Counted from the first letter of the stretch, positions 24,996 through 34,590 are shown. The stretch is 64,000 nucleotides of DNA from CBDDEC01 sp965226785 (GCA_965226785.1 CBDDEC010000002.1:124001-188000); one strand, 5' to 3'. Program-made: numbers and translations. The notes: generated from the sequence alone by a model not told the origin.

Positions 24996-26150
24996 CTACC
25001 AGTTCGTGTGTGAGCCGTCCCTCCGGTGCAGGTGCGGCATCTCGGCGTGCCGGAACGGCTCCGTCAGACTCGCCTCGTCCACCTCGACTCCCAGTCCCGG
25101 CTGATCGAGTAGCGTCACGCGGCCGCCTGTGATCTCAGGCATCATGGGGAAGACGGTCTTGTCGTAGAAGTTCGGCTCTTCGCCGGCCGACCGGCGGATC
25201 TCCAGCCATGAGAAGTTCGGAACCGCGGTCGCAAGGTGCGCGGTGGCCGCGACGCAGATCGGTCCGAGCGGGTTGTGCGGCATTAGGTCTATGTAGTGCG
25301 CCTCTGCCCAGCCGGCAACCTTCATCGCCTCCGTGAAACCGCCAACGTTGCAGATGTCGACCCGCACGTAGTTGGTGATGCCGCGCTCAATATAGGGCAG
25401 GAACTGCCACTTCGACGCAAACTCCTCTCCGATGGCGAACGGCACCGAAGTGAGTTTGCGAAGCTCCTCATATGCTTCCGGCGACTCATCTCGGATAGGC
25501 TCCTCGACGAAGTCGAGCGTGTGCGTTGGCATCATCTGGAGATAGGATGCCGCCTCTGCGACTGAGTAGCGGTGGTGCACGTCCGTGCCGATCACCGGCG
25601 CGATGCCGACCGCCTCTCGTACCTTCGTCAGGCCTTCCGCCGCCAGGGCCATGTGCTCCCGCGGCTCGAAGAGGTTCTCGTCGTCTTCCGCGGAGTAGCC
25701 GTGGTGCATTCGGATGCAGTTGAATCCGTCCGCTAGTATTCGCTTTGCAACGTCGACCATCTCTTCGGGCGAATCGCCGCCGCCGGTGGCGAAGGTCGGC
25801 ACGAAATCCCGGTGTTTCCCGCCGAGAAGGTCGTAGACCGGGACACCAAGCTTCTTGCCGACAATGTCGTAGAGCGCGATGTCGATGGCAGAGATGGCCG
25901 CTGTGAGAGCACGGCCGCCCTCGAAATACTGGCTCCGGTACATCTCCTGCCAGAGCGAGCCTCGCCGCATGGGATCGCGCCCGATCAGCCACTCCCGGTA
26001 GTGGGAGACCACACCCGCGACGGCGAACTCTCGGCTCGATAGTCCGGACTCGCCCCAGCCGTAGATGCCCTCGTCCGTCTCGACCTTGACGAGCAATTGG
26101 TTACGCGTGCCGACCCACACTGGGAAGCTCTTAATGTCGGTGATCTTCAT
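24996..26150 (-). CDS. Enolase-superfamily enzyme (mandelate racemase/galactonate dehydratase type)
   Basis: Mg-dependent enzyme that removes a proton next to a carboxylate, either dehydrating or racemising a sugar or hydroxy acid; 384 residues. The capping domain starts MKITDIKSFPVWVGTRNQLL and includes GIYGWGESGLSSRE. In the barrel come DIALYDIVGKKLGVPVYDLL, the metal ligands in APVIGTDVHHRYSVAEA (Asp), LDFVEEPI (Glu) and FAIGEEFASK (Glu), then VDICNVGGFTEAMKVA and the base region LMPHNPLGPICVAATAH. The His in the last segment suggests a mandelate-racemase-subgroup dehydratase. The exact substrate is unknown. Such genes are strongly expanded in SAR202 Chloroflexota. Confidence 0.88.
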   Translation of the reverse strand: MKITDIKSFPVWVGTRNQLLVKVETDEGIYGWGESGLSSREFAVAGVVSHYREWLIGRDPMRRGSLWQEMYRSQYFEGGRALTAAISAIDIALYDIVGKKLGVPVYDLLGGKHRDFVPTFATGGGDSPEEMVDVAKRILADGFNCIRMHHGYSAEDDENLFEPREHMALAAEGLTKVREAVGIAPVIGTDVHHRYSVAEAASYLQMMPTHTLDFVEEPIRDESPEAYEELRKLTSVPFAIGEEFASKWQFLPYIERGITNYVRVDICNVGGFTEAMKVAGWAEAHYIDLMPHNPLGPICVAATAHLATAVPNFSWLEIRRSAGEEPNFYDKTVFPMMPEITGGRVTLLDQPGLGVEVDEASLTEPFRHAEMPHLHRRDGSHTNW

Positions 26151-26417
26151 TCTTTGTTCCGGTCGTAATTGCGATCTGTGGATTCCGGCTTCTTTCCGTC
26201 GATGGGATGGTAACCTCCGGCGGCGGAGACGCGATCCTCATCTCGGCAGCTCACCGCCTCCTCCGTGACGTACGGATAAGGACGGAGCTCGATCGGCCGG
26301 CTCCGCGTGGTCGTGGCCGAGTCCAGATGAACATCGGCTCACCCCTCCGGCCTGGAGAACCGGACAACCGCTACTTCCGCGGGGTACCGTGCTTCCTCCG
26401 CTGCCCCACCGGCGCAC

Positions 26418-27227
26418 TTAGGGCTTGGTTTTCGCGCTCTCCACGATCGAGTGCGTGCGGCGGCCGCTCGGCGTCTCCTCCACTGCGGCGGTATCGCGGG
26501 TAGCGCTGCGGCTGACCACCCACGCCGAGTGGTGGGAAATGATGTGCGGCGTGAAGCCCTGTATGTCCTGCATCTGGTTGATTGACATCTTCATGATGCG
26601 CAGCTTGAACGGTTCCTGCTCGCAGACCCGCGCTGCGTACTCCATGACGCCGGCCTCCAGCTGGTCGGCCGCAAAGACCCGCTGAACATAGCCAACCTCC
26701 ATCGCCTCCTCGCCCGTCAAGAAACGGTTTTCGTACAGGATTTCCTTCGTTTTCCGTGCGCCGAGGTCCCACGGCATGGTGAAAAAGTCGAGGTCCGTCG
26801 CCAGGAACTGCGCGTCCTCCGAGGCGAAGATCAGGTCCATCGATGAAGCGAGCATGAACGCGGCGAAGATGCAGTGCCCTTGGACCTGCGCGATCGTCGG
26901 CTTCGGAAGGCTGCGGAATCGCAGGTAGTGGTCCAGATCCAACTGCCAGGTGTTGGCGTACATAGCGTCCGTCTTCGCCATCGCCCCTCGGTCACGATCG
27001 GCCACGTCCGGGGACCCGAGGTCGTGACCGGCAGAAAACGACGGTCCCTCGCCCTTGAGGACGATCACCCGCACGTTCGCGTCATTCACGGCCTGCTGGA
27101 ATGCGTTGTCCAGCTCTTGCATGGTCTGCAAGCTCAGAGCGTTCCGGTAGCGGGGCCGGTTGAGGCTGACGAGGGCGATCATCCCGTCGTGAGCCGTTTC
27201 GTAGTTGACTCGACGCTCGTTGGTCAT
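26418..27227 (-). CDS. Enoyl-CoA hydratase/isomerase family protein
   Basis: Crotonase-fold enzyme acting on an acyl-CoA. The ATG at 27227 is chosen because AAGGAG stands 8 bases before it; the GTG at 27236 lies on the ribosome site itself. It has 269 residues. The oxyanion-hole parts are GPSFSAGHDLGSPD (residues about 62-75) and KPTIAQVQGHCIFAAFMLAS. The segment FLATDLDFFTMPWDLGARKT stands where hydratases keep a catalytic Glu, and no clear Glu pair is seen, so hydratase activity is uncertain. The C-terminus is longer and charged. It lies downstream of the CoA-transferase genes on the same strand. Confidence 0.85.
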   Translation of the reverse strand: MTNERRVNYETAHDGMIALVSLNRPRYRNALSLQTMQELDNAFQQAVNDANVRVIVLKGEGPSFSAGHDLGSPDVADRDRGAMAKTDAMYANTWQLDLDHYLRFRSLPKPTIAQVQGHCIFAAFMLASSMDLIFASEDAQFLATDLDFFTMPWDLGARKTKEILYENRFLTGEEAMEVGYVQRVFAADQLEAGVMEYAARVCEQEPFKLRIMKMSINQMQDIQGFTPHIISHHSAWVVSRSATRDTAAVEETPSGRRTHSIVESAKTKP

Positions 27228-27397
27228 TGTTGGCACTCCTTGTTCTCCACCCTTGCCTGGCGGACGTCGTGACGTGGTTCGTCAGACGTCGCGGAGCACC
27301 ACAGTAATGCGCTCTCGGCGCCGTCTCCTGGACGCCGGTGACCGCCGCGTTGAAGCCCGCGCAACGTCGACGTCCTAGGCCCGGCTCTGACGGTCAC

Positions 27398-28648
27398 TTA
27401 GTCCGGTGGCCCGTCTCCGGAGACGCCGCGCGCGACCAACTCGTCGTACTCCGGCTCCGTCACGCCGAGCAATTCCGAGAATACCTCGAAGCTATGCTCT
27501 CCTAGCATCGGCGCGGGCCGGGTGATCTCGGGTTGCGTGGCCGCCATGCGCCAAGGCGCGCCTGCGACGTTGTGCGTCCCTGCTTCCGGGTACTCCACGG
27601 TGACGCCGAACCCACGCGCAACCAGGGCCGGGTGCGAGAGGACCTCGGTGTGGTCGCGAAGACGCGCGGCGTTCACCCCGGCTGCCGTCAGCGTCGCCTC
27701 CGCTTCCGACGCATCCTGGTGGCGCACCCAGGCGCCGACCTGTTCGTCAAGCGCCTGCTCGTGCCGTTTCCGATCCGCCATCGAGGAGAAGCGCCGGTCG
27801 AAGCGGAGCGCCGGTTCACCGATCGCGGCCGTGAGCGCCGCCCATTGCGCGTCATCGTCCGCTGACAGCGCGAGCCACTGGCCGCCTTGTGCGGCGTAGA
27901 TGCCATGTGGCGCGATGCGCAGATGGCGGTTGCCCATGCGAGGGCGCACGCGGCCGTTTGCCGTGTACTCCAGAAAGGCGTCGCCAGTCAGCATGGCGTT
28001 GGACTCCATCATGCCGAGGTCGATGTATTGCCCCTCACCGGTTCGAAGGCGGTGCCGGATGGCGGTTACGATCGCGGCGGCGAACCACAGGCCAGCGATG
28101 GGGTCGGGAGCCATCGAACCCGAGTTCATAGGGCGCCCACCCTCGTATCCGAGGAGTGAGCTGAGCCCTGACATCGGTTCCATCGTACCGCCGATGCCGC
28201 GGACTTCTCGGAGCGGGCCAGTCGCGCCATAGGCAGAGAGCGACGCTTGGATGATGTCCGGCTTGATCGCCCGCAAGCTGTCGAAGTCCAGTCCCCAGTT
28301 CTGCATAACCGCCGGCGTGAAGTTGTCTGCGATGACGTCAGCGAGCGGGATCAGACGCTTGAAGATCTCCATGCCGCGCGGGTCGACGACGTCCAGCGTG
28401 ATCGCCCGTTTGTTGAGGTTGACTGAGTTGTACGCTGAAGCCGTGTTCCACCGCCGCTGGCGCTTCGATGAATCGGCGATGGTCGGTGTCACTGGGCCCA
28501 CGTAGCCCCCCCGGAATATGTCCGGGTGGCTACGTGACTCGATCTGGATGACATCGGCGCCCAGGAATCCGAGTAGCTCTGTCGCCGAGGTGCCTGCCCA
28601 GGCCTGTGTGAACGTGATGATGCGGATGCCTTCCAGCGGACCAGTCAT
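27398..28648 (-). CDS. Class III CoA-transferase, catalytic-type subunit (pair 1)
   Basis: CaiB/BaiF CoA-transferase, 416 residues, moving CoA from a donor thioester to a carboxylic acid. The start MTGPLEGIRIITFTQAWAGT at 28648 shares one base with the stop of the gene before it (TGATG), so translation is coupled. Motifs: LGFLGADVIQIESRSHPD, SVNLNKRAITLDVVDPRG, VIADNFTPAVMQNWGLDF, and the catalytic region PMNSGSMAPDPIAGLWFAAA with the Asp that corresponds to Asp169 of formyl-CoA transferase. LGEHSFEVFSELLG closes the fold. Together with its partner it probably forms a heteromer. Confidence 0.9.
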   Translation of the reverse strand: MTGPLEGIRIITFTQAWAGTSATELLGFLGADVIQIESRSHPDIFRGGYVGPVTPTIADSSKRQRRWNTASAYNSVNLNKRAITLDVVDPRGMEIFKRLIPLADVIADNFTPAVMQNWGLDFDSLRAIKPDIIQASLSAYGATGPLREVRGIGGTMEPMSGLSSLLGYEGGRPMNSGSMAPDPIAGLWFAAAIVTAIRHRLRTGEGQYIDLGMMESNAMLTGDAFLEYTANGRVRPRMGNRHLRIAPHGIYAAQGGQWLALSADDDAQWAALTAAIGEPALRFDRRFSSMADRKRHEQALDEQVGAWVRHQDASEAEATLTAAGVNAARLRDHTEVLSHPALVARGFGVTVEYPEAGTHNVAGAPWRMAATQPEITRPAPMLGEHSFEVFSELLGVTEPEYDELVARGVSGDGPPD

Positions 28649-29793
28649 CAGCGGGCCTCCTCATCGTCGGTTGACCACTGCGCGAGCACGTCCTCCGTAT
28701 GCTCACCGAGTCGCGGCGCAGGTGCACGCATGATCCAGGGTGTCGCGGTCATCTGGCAGGGCGACGACAGCGTCGCCACCGTCCGGTCGTCCACACGCGT
28801 GTCCGCGATCACGTTGCGCGCCGTCAGCTGATCGCTGGTCGCCAGGTCGCTCATGTCCAGCACGACACCGACCGTGCAGCGACGCTGCGAGAGGTCGTTG
28901 AACAGGTCCCACCGGTCACGCGATGCCAGCGCCGCTTCGATCTTCGGCTCGATGGTCTCCGCCTCGGCCCGGCGGCTTAGCCGGTCGGTATATTTCGGGT
29001 TCTCCGCGAACTCTTCCAGCCCCAACGCCTTCATCGCCTCGATCCAGAAGTGCGGGCGGCTGAACGTGACCGAGAAGTGACCGTCCCGTGTGGCAACCGG
29101 GCCGCTGAAGACGCCGGGCCGCGAGCGCCCTCCCCCTGTCGTGCCGCCCTGAGCGGCCGCGAGGATGCTGGGTGCCGCCATCCAGAGCATCGGCTCGAGC
29201 TCACACACGTCCACAACCTGCCCAGTCCCGCTCTCTCCCCGCGCGACGAGGGCGCCGACGGCTCCGCAGTAGGCAGTGATGCCTGCGAGGTACTCGGACT
29301 GGTGGAGCGTAGGACGCAGCGGAGGCTCGCCCTCGTCGCCGTTGATCAATGCCCAGCCGGTCGCGGCCGCGGTCGTCAAGTCATTTCCGGGTACCTCGGA
29401 CATCGGCGAGTCTAGCCCGTAGGCCGTGACGGCGACGAGGACCGCCTCCGGGCCAGTGACGGTGGTGACGGCATCCGCTGTCGCCCGATCCGTAACGACG
29501 ACGATGTCGGACCGCCGAATCAAGTCCTGGCGGCGTGGGTCCGCCGCACCCAGTAGCACGGACCGCTTGTTGAGGTTTGCATACGCATGCACCAGCGAGC
29601 GTTCCGGCCCGGCGATGTCGTCGAGGAACGGCGCTTCGCCGCGCAGAGAGTGGCCAGCTGGCGTCTCCAAGAGCACGACGTCTGCACCCTGATCGCCGAA
29701 GAGCTTGGCGCAGAACGCGCCGGATAGGCGTGTCGAGAGGTCCACCACCCTGAGATCGGAGAGCGCTCCCGGGGGTGCCTCAGGGTGGTTCAT
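28648..29793 (-). CDS. Class III CoA-transferase homologue lacking catalytic Asp (pair 1)
   Basis: CaiB/BaiF family, 381 residues, starting MNHPEAPPGALSDLRVVDLS. The fold is complete: FGDQGADVVLLETPAGHSLR, YANLNKRSVLLGAADPRR, ATGWALINGDEGEPPLRP. In the active-site loop, PTLHQSEYLAGITAY, the residue in the place of the catalytic Asp reads as Glu. The C-terminus has RLGEHTEDVLAQWS. It overlaps the next CoA-transferase by one base, so equal synthesis of the two chains is expected. I infer a structural or donor-binding subunit, as in two-subunit class III enzymes such as benzylsuccinate CoA-transferase. Confidence 0.85.
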   Translation of the reverse strand: MNHPEAPPGALSDLRVVDLSTRLSGAFCAKLFGDQGADVVLLETPAGHSLRGEAPFLDDIAGPERSLVHAYANLNKRSVLLGAADPRRQDLIRRSDIVVVTDRATADAVTTVTGPEAVLVAVTAYGLDSPMSEVPGNDLTTAAATGWALINGDEGEPPLRPTLHQSEYLAGITAYCGAVGALVARGESGTGQVVDVCELEPMLWMAAPSILAAAQGGTTGGGRSRPGVFSGPVATRDGHFSVTFSRPHFWIEAMKALGLEEFAENPKYTDRLSRRAEAETIEPKIEAALASRDRWDLFNDLSQRRCTVGVVLDMSDLATSDQLTARNVIADTRVDDRTVATLSSPCQMTATPWIMRAPAPRLGEHTEDVLAQWSTDDEEAR

Positions 29794-29944
29794 GCGTCAC
29801 CCTTCCCAGACGCGGACCACGCGGCGCGGCGACTTGCGAGCCTTGGTCTCTTCCCCCTACCGCCAATCAGTCGCAGCTCACCAGGATTGCGCGAGAGGCT
29901 TCCTTCTGGGATGACAGGGGCGGGGAGGCTGAGGCGATCGACGG

Positions 29945-31195
29945 TCACACTGGTGGCTCATCTCCGCTCACGTTGTCGGCAACGAGCTGCTCGTACTCCT
30001 CTTCGCTCACGCCGAGAAACTCTGAGAGAACCTCCTGGCTGTGCTCCCCCATCATCGGGGAGTGGCGAACTACACGTGCGGGCGTCCTTGAGAATCGCCA
30101 CGGGACTCCAACCATCGTGTGCGTTCCTGCTTCCGGATGCGTCACCTGGACGAAGAACCCGCGCGCCTGCATTTGTTCATCGCTGAGGACCTCTACGGGA
30201 TGTCGGACGCGGGAAGCCGGGACACCGAGTCCGGTGAGTTGCTCCTCGAGGACCGCGGCATCCTGGTCTCGTAGCCAATCGTCGATTACTAGGTCGAGCT
30301 CAGCCTCGTGCCGTTTGCGCGATCCGCGGCTGCTGAACTCCGGCGCGTCAAGCCGACGCGACCCAATCACCTTCTTCAGCGAAGCCCACTGCTCGTCCGT
30401 CTCCGCGGAAAGTGCGATCCACTCGCCGTTCCGGGCCTGGAAGATACTGTGCGGGGCGATGCGCAGGTGATGGTTCCCCAACCGCGGCCTCGCCGTCCCG
30501 TTCGCCGAGTACTCGACGAATGCGTCCCCGATAAATGTGGCGTTCGACTCCATCATGCCAAGGTCGATGTACTGTCCCTCGCCGGACCGCGCGCAGTGGT
30601 GAAGCGCGGCGAGAATTGCAGCGGTGAGGTACATGCCGGCGACGGCGTCTGGATACATAGTCCCAGAGTTCATCGGCCGGCCGCCCTCATATCCGAGCAG
30701 CGATGACATCCCCGACATCGGTTCGATCGTGCCACCAATGCCGGGCACATTCCGGTACGGGCCGGACGCACCATAGGCCGATAGCGACGCCTGGATCACA
30801 TTCGGCCTGAGAGCCCGGAGCGACCCGAAGTCCAGCCCCCAGTTCGCCATGACTCGGGGTGTGAAGTTGTCGACGATCACGTCCGACAGCGGGACGAGCC
30901 GTTTGAAGTAGTCAAGCCCTCGCGGGTCGCTGAGGTCGAGTGTGATCCCGCGCTTGTTGAGATTGACAGCGTTGTAGAGTGGGCTGACGTTCCACGTCCG
31001 CTGGCGCTTCTCGGGGTCCCGGATCGCGTCCGGGATCCGGCCTTCGTACCCCCCGCGCCAGTTGTCGGGCCGGCGACGTGCCTCCACCTGGATGACATCC
31101 GCTCCCAGGAGGCCCAACAGTTCGGTAGCGAAGCTGCCGGACCAAGCCTGCGTTAGCGTTAGCACACGCGTACCGGCGAGCGGTCCTGGCGTCAC
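29945..31195 (-). CDS. Class III CoA-transferase, catalytic-type subunit (pair 2)
   Basis: Closely similar to the gene at 27398; 416 residues if started at the GTG at 31195. That start overlaps the stop of the preceding gene as GTGA and has GGGAGG before it; the frame upstream to 31273 is antisense-like filler. Motifs: TLTQAWSGSFATELLGLLGA, NAVNLNKRGITLDLSDPRG, VIVDNFTPRVMANWGLDF, and PMNSGTMYPDAVAGMYLTAA with the catalytic Asp. The end is GEHSQEVLSEFLGVSEEEYE. The similarity to pair 1 over the entire length shows a duplication of the two-gene unit. Confidence 0.9.
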   Translation of the reverse strand: MTPGPLAGTRVLTLTQAWSGSFATELLGLLGADVIQVEARRRPDNWRGGYEGRIPDAIRDPEKRQRTWNVSPLYNAVNLNKRGITLDLSDPRGLDYFKRLVPLSDVIVDNFTPRVMANWGLDFGSLRALRPNVIQASLSAYGASGPYRNVPGIGGTIEPMSGMSSLLGYEGGRPMNSGTMYPDAVAGMYLTAAILAALHHCARSGEGQYIDLGMMESNATFIGDAFVEYSANGTARPRLGNHHLRIAPHSIFQARNGEWIALSAETDEQWASLKKVIGSRRLDAPEFSSRGSRKRHEAELDLVIDDWLRDQDAAVLEEQLTGLGVPASRVRHPVEVLSDEQMQARGFFVQVTHPEAGTHTMVGVPWRFSRTPARVVRHSPMMGEHSQEVLSEFLGVSEEEYEQLVADNVSGDEPPV

Positions 31196-32319
31196 TCGTT
31201 GCCTCCCAACCACTCTCCAAGCACCTCGTCCGTGTGGGCACCGAGCCGTGGGGCTTGCCTGGTGAGCGCCCAAGGGGTGACCGACATCTTGAACGGCGCC
31301 CCCGGCATGCGAACCGTCTCCCCTTCCACCTCCGTCTGGACGAACACACCGCGCTCGTTCAGGTGCGGGTTCGAGTCAAGATCGGACATGTCAAGCAGCA
31401 CGCCGCATACGCAGCGGAGCGTGCCGAGTTGCTCGAAGACATCCCAGCGGTCTCGCTCCGACAGCTTCGCCTCGATGAGCGCGGCAAGTTCACTCCGGTA
31501 CTGACGCCGGGTCCCCGAGTCGATGTACTTCGGATCCTCGGCAAGGTGTTCGAGGCCGAGGGCGTTCATCGCGTCCCGCCAGAAGTGAGCGCGGCTGAAT
31601 GTTACGGAGACATATCCGTCCCTTGCGGGCACCGGCCCGCCGAAGACATCCGGGAGCGCCCGGCTACTTGAGCGTCCTTCGTACGCAGGCGACAACAGGC
31701 TGGGCCCCGCGGTAAGTGTCAGCGCCTCGAGTTCGCTCACGTCGACGCGCTGCCCCTGGGTGCTCTTCTGCCGCTCCAGCAGAGCCGCTACGGTGCCAAT
31801 GAACGTGATGACACCGGACAGGTATCCCACCTGGTTCGCGATGCCCTTCAGCGGGGGCTGCCCCTCCTCCCCGTTCATCCAGGCCCAGCCGCTGCGGGCG
31901 TACGCTGTGAGATCGTTCCCGCGGACTGACGCATCGGGACCGCTGAGCCCGTGCGCGGTCGTGGCCGCGACAATGCAGCTCTCACCAGTAGATTCGTTCA
32001 CCCACGCGGCGGTAGCATCATCGCTGACTACTGCCACGTCAGCCTGGGAGATCAAACGGGGTAGCCGCGGATCGTCCCGCGCGAGCAGCGCCGAACGCTT
32101 GTTCAGGTTGGCGTAAGCGTGGAGCAAGGAACGCTCGGGGCCCGGCTCGTCGCCGAGGAAGGGTGCCTCACGGCGAAGCGGGTGACCGTCGTCGCTCTCC
32201 ACTAGCACTACGTCGGCGGCCAGATCCCCCATGAGTCGCGCACAGAAGGCCCCCGAAAGTCGATCCGACAGGTCAACGACCCTGACGTTCGCCAATGCTC
32301 CGGCCGACGCCGCTAGCAT
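31192..32319 (-). CDS. Class III CoA-transferase homologue lacking catalytic Asp (pair 2)
   Basis: Partner of the preceding gene, 375 residues, from the ATG at 32319 (GAGG eight bases before; a GTG at 32322 is also possible). Motifs: MGDLAADVVLVESDDGHPLR, YANLNKRSALLARDDPRL, SGWAWMNGEEGQPPLKG. The active-site loop reads GIANQVGYLSGVITF, with Gly where the Asp should be. It is the first gene of a four-gene minus-strand run with pair 1, about 150 bases separating the pairs. The start lies directly at the edge of an IS3 remnant, so the native promoter may have been lost. Confidence 0.85.
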   Translation of the reverse strand: MLAASAGALANVRVVDLSDRLSGAFCARLMGDLAADVVLVESDDGHPLRREAPFLGDEPGPERSLLHAYANLNKRSALLARDDPRLPRLISQADVAVVSDDATAAWVNESTGESCIVAATTAHGLSGPDASVRGNDLTAYARSGWAWMNGEEGQPPLKGIANQVGYLSGVITFIGTVAALLERQKSTQGQRVDVSELEALTLTAGPSLLSPAYEGRSSSRALPDVFGGPVPARDGYVSVTFSRAHFWRDAMNALGLEHLAEDPKYIDSGTRRQYRSELAALIEAKLSERDRWDVFEQLGTLRCVCGVLLDMSDLDSNPHLNERGVFVQTEVEGETVRMPGAPFKMSVTPWALTRQAPRLGAHTDEVLGEWLGGNE

Positions 32320-32855
32320 CACGAGCCCTCGATCGACTCGACGATCGCAGATGCGAACTCCGTCCGCCTGCGCCAGGTGCGGGTATCGAGTCGCTCGACG
32401 AACTCACTGCGCACATGGTCGGCAATCGACCGACCCACGATCCGGCGCGAGTGCAGGTCCGACACGGCGGCGCAGTAGAACGTGTCCTCGAGCGTGGGAT
32501 CCTCGGTGATGTCCGTCAGCCAAGGACGAACCGGCGCGTCAGCCACGAATCGCTGCATCAGATCGTCATCCCTGCATGTGCTGGCCGCACGCCGTCTCCC
32601 GGGCCGTCGGAAGCTCCCTTCCCGACAAGAACCGCGCATCAGCCGAGCCACACGCTGACGACCGCAGCGCAAGCCACGACCGACCCGAAGCACGCCGTGC
32701 ACACGGGGCGCGCCCGTAGGTCCGCCGTGACGGCTCTTCACGATCTGTTCGGTTGGTGCTCGCTGACTCCTGCCTGAGCGACGAGGTCATCTCAGTCTAG
32801 CTGTCCAGGAACGCCTCAGTCTAGGTGTCCGGGAGAAACCGGTCAGGCCCCCTTC
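32319..32855 (-). mobile_element. IS3-family remnant (orfB part and one end)
   Basis: The frame 32319-32741 retains RVARLMRGS (HxxxGxxRVxRLMR type), then FVADAPVRPWLTDITEDPTL with the first core Asp (D of ADIT in relatives), FYCAAVSDLHSRRIVGRSIA and SEFVERLDT. The second Asp and the Glu are absent. Upstream, 32788-32855 holds sequence like IS3 ends (GTGTCCGGGAGAAACCGG), preceded by two imperfect repeats CAGTCTAG(C/G)TGTCC. It lies immediately before the CoA-transferase cluster. Confidence 0.6.
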
Positions 32856-32880
32856 GACGGCTGAGGGCGTTGAGCGCGCC

Positions 32881-32915
32881 CGCGCGGTCAAGCCACGCTG
32901 CGGCTTGACCGCGCG
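32881..32915. terminator. Strong hairpin after the solute-binding-protein gene
   Basis: A 14-base perfect stem, CGCGCGGTCAAGCC with GGCTTGACCGCGCG, around the 7-base loop ACGCTGC, 31 bases past the stop at 32947. No T tract follows. Its position between the receptor gene and an IS3 remnant suggests transcript end or mRNA protection. Confidence 0.6.
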
Positions 32916-32946
32916 AGGTCTCATCTCTCAAGGACTGAGCTGGCGC

Positions 32947-34590
32947 TCATACGAACGAGACGCTGTCGAAGGGTTGCCAGTCAAAGCCCTTCGGGACGAA
33001 GTGACCCGTGACGGCGTTGCTCCACGCGCTGTGCGAGTTCGAGTTCACCGAGTAGGTCCGGTACAGATACTCGGGCCAGGCGCGCTGGAGGTTCTTGATG
33101 AACTCGATGCGCTCCTCGTCGTCCAGGATCACCTGGGATTCCTCGATCAACGCATCCAATTTCGGGTCGTCCACCTGGCCGTAGTTCTTCGTTCCTGCCG
33201 AGTGGAACGTTGGGAACAGGTAGTTGTTCGGGTCGGGATACGACCCCATTCCGATACTCATGAATTCGAAGTCACTGTCGACTTGCGAACTCAGGTAGAC
33301 CGTCCGCTCGACAGGCTCGAGCTCGATATCGATGCCGACGTCCGCCAGCGTCTGCTTCATCAGCGGGCTCTCATCCGACGAGAATGAGCTGGTGTTTGAG
33401 TAACGCATCTTCAGCTTCAAGCCCGAATGCCCGGCTGCATCCACAAGCTTCGTGGCCTCAGAGAGGTTCAGCGCATAGGTGCTCGCCACCTCGTCCTGCG
33501 ACAGCGACCACTCACCGTAACCCAGGGGCAGTGGCGGCCCGGCGATGACTCCGTCGCCACCGAGCACGAGGTCCAAGATCAGCTCGCGGTCGATTCCGAT
33601 ATCGATCGCCCGACGGACACGGAGATCTTTCAGCGCCTCCACTCCGTTCGGTCCCACGTTGTAGAGCTTATGCGTCCCGCCGAGGTTGCCGAACGTGCGC
33701 ACCGTGGCATCGGTCGACGCCTGGACTTGTGCCTTCTGCTCAAGGCTCGGTATGCCGTAGAAGTGAAGCTTGTTGGCGATGAAGTTCGCGAGGTTCGTCG
33801 ACGCGTCGCGGATGAAGCGCACCTCGAGGGAGTCCACATACGGCAGCCCCTCGCGGTGATAGTCCGGGTTTCGGACGAACCGAATGCGATTACCCTGCTC
33901 CCAGGTGTCGAGCATGAAGGGGCCGGTGCCCACCCAGCGACTGTTCAAGTCCCCGTCCGCCTCGATGACCTCACGCGGTACGATGCCCATCCCCTGACCC
34001 GAGGCGATGTCAAAGAGCAGGTTCGCGGACGGACGCTTGAGGTTCAGCACGACGGTGTGGTCGTCGGGCGCGTCGATGCTCTCGACAGGCCCAACCTTGT
34101 AAGCGTGGACGTACTGCGGGTCGTCCGTCGCGACGCGCTCGAGCGAGTACTTGACATCAGCGGAAGTGAGCTCGCGCCCGTTCATCGGATCGAGGTTCTG
34201 CCACTTCACCCCCTTCTTGAGGTTAAGGATGATTTTGTCTTCGCTGACCTCCCACGACTCCGCCAAGTCTGGCTGTAGCACGTAGTCGTTCTGGTCAGTC
34301 TGGGGATCGTATTTCAGGACCCGGCTGAACACGAGCGACGATGAAACCTGGGTTGCACTCGAGATCGTCGCCTGGAAGTCGAGCTTCTGGAGGTCGCCGC
34401 CGGAGAGAATCAGCTCACCGCCGCGCTTTGCCTCGACGGCGGGCGCCTGCGTCGTCGGCGAGACTGCGTCGTCGTCGTCGTCGCCGCAGCCAATCAAGGC
34501 TGCGCCGGCGAGACCCGCGCCTGCCATCCCCGCGCCGCGGAGCCATGCGCGCCGCGAGACGCGCCCGGCCCAATAGTTAGTGTCGCTCAT
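32947..34590 (-). CDS. Peptide/organic-solute ABC transporter substrate-binding lipoprotein
   Basis: Extracellular receptor of family SBP_bac_5 (DppA/OppA-like), 547 residues. The N-terminus has a twin-arginine-like SRRAWLRGAGMAG followed by a lipobox ALIGCGDDD, so it is probably exported folded and lipid-anchored. The mature part shows LQPDLAESWEVSEDKIILNL, NGRELTSADVKYSLERVATD and WVGTGPFMLDTWEQGNRIRF, and KDLRVRRAIDIGIDRELILD, all typical of the family. The ribosome site GAGAGGGG precedes the ATG. The two permease genes lie upstream on the same strand but are separated by IS-E2. No ATPase genes are visible. Confidence 0.9.
   Translation of the reverse strand: MSDTNYWAGRVSRRAWLRGAGMAGAGLAGAALIGCGDDDDDAVSPTTQAPAVEAKRGGELILSGGDLQKLDFQATISSATQVSSSLVFSRVLKYDPQTDQNDYVLQPDLAESWEVSEDKIILNLKKGVKWQNLDPMNGRELTSADVKYSLERVATDDPQYVHAYKVGPVESIDAPDDHTVVLNLKRPSANLLFDIASGQGMGIVPREVIEADGDLNSRWVGTGPFMLDTWEQGNRIRFVRNPDYHREGLPYVDSLEVRFIRDASTNLANFIANKLHFYGIPSLEQKAQVQASTDATVRTFGNLGGTHKLYNVGPNGVEALKDLRVRRAIDIGIDRELILDLVLGGDGVIAGPPLPLGYGEWSLSQDEVASTYALNLSEATKLVDAAGHSGLKLKMRYSNTSSFSSDESPLMKQTLADVGIDIELEPVERTVYLSSQVDSDFEFMSIGMGSYPDPNNYLFPTFHSAGTKNYGQVDDPKLDALIEESQVILDDEERIEFIKNLQRAWPEYLYRTYSVNSNSHSAWSNAVTGHFVPKGFDWQPFDSVSFV

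Noticed and set aside
24471..25013. Plus-strand frame of 180 codons
   Set aside because: No recognisable domain, no ribosome site, overlaps the 3' end of the enolase-family gene in antisense, and passes through the inverted repeat.
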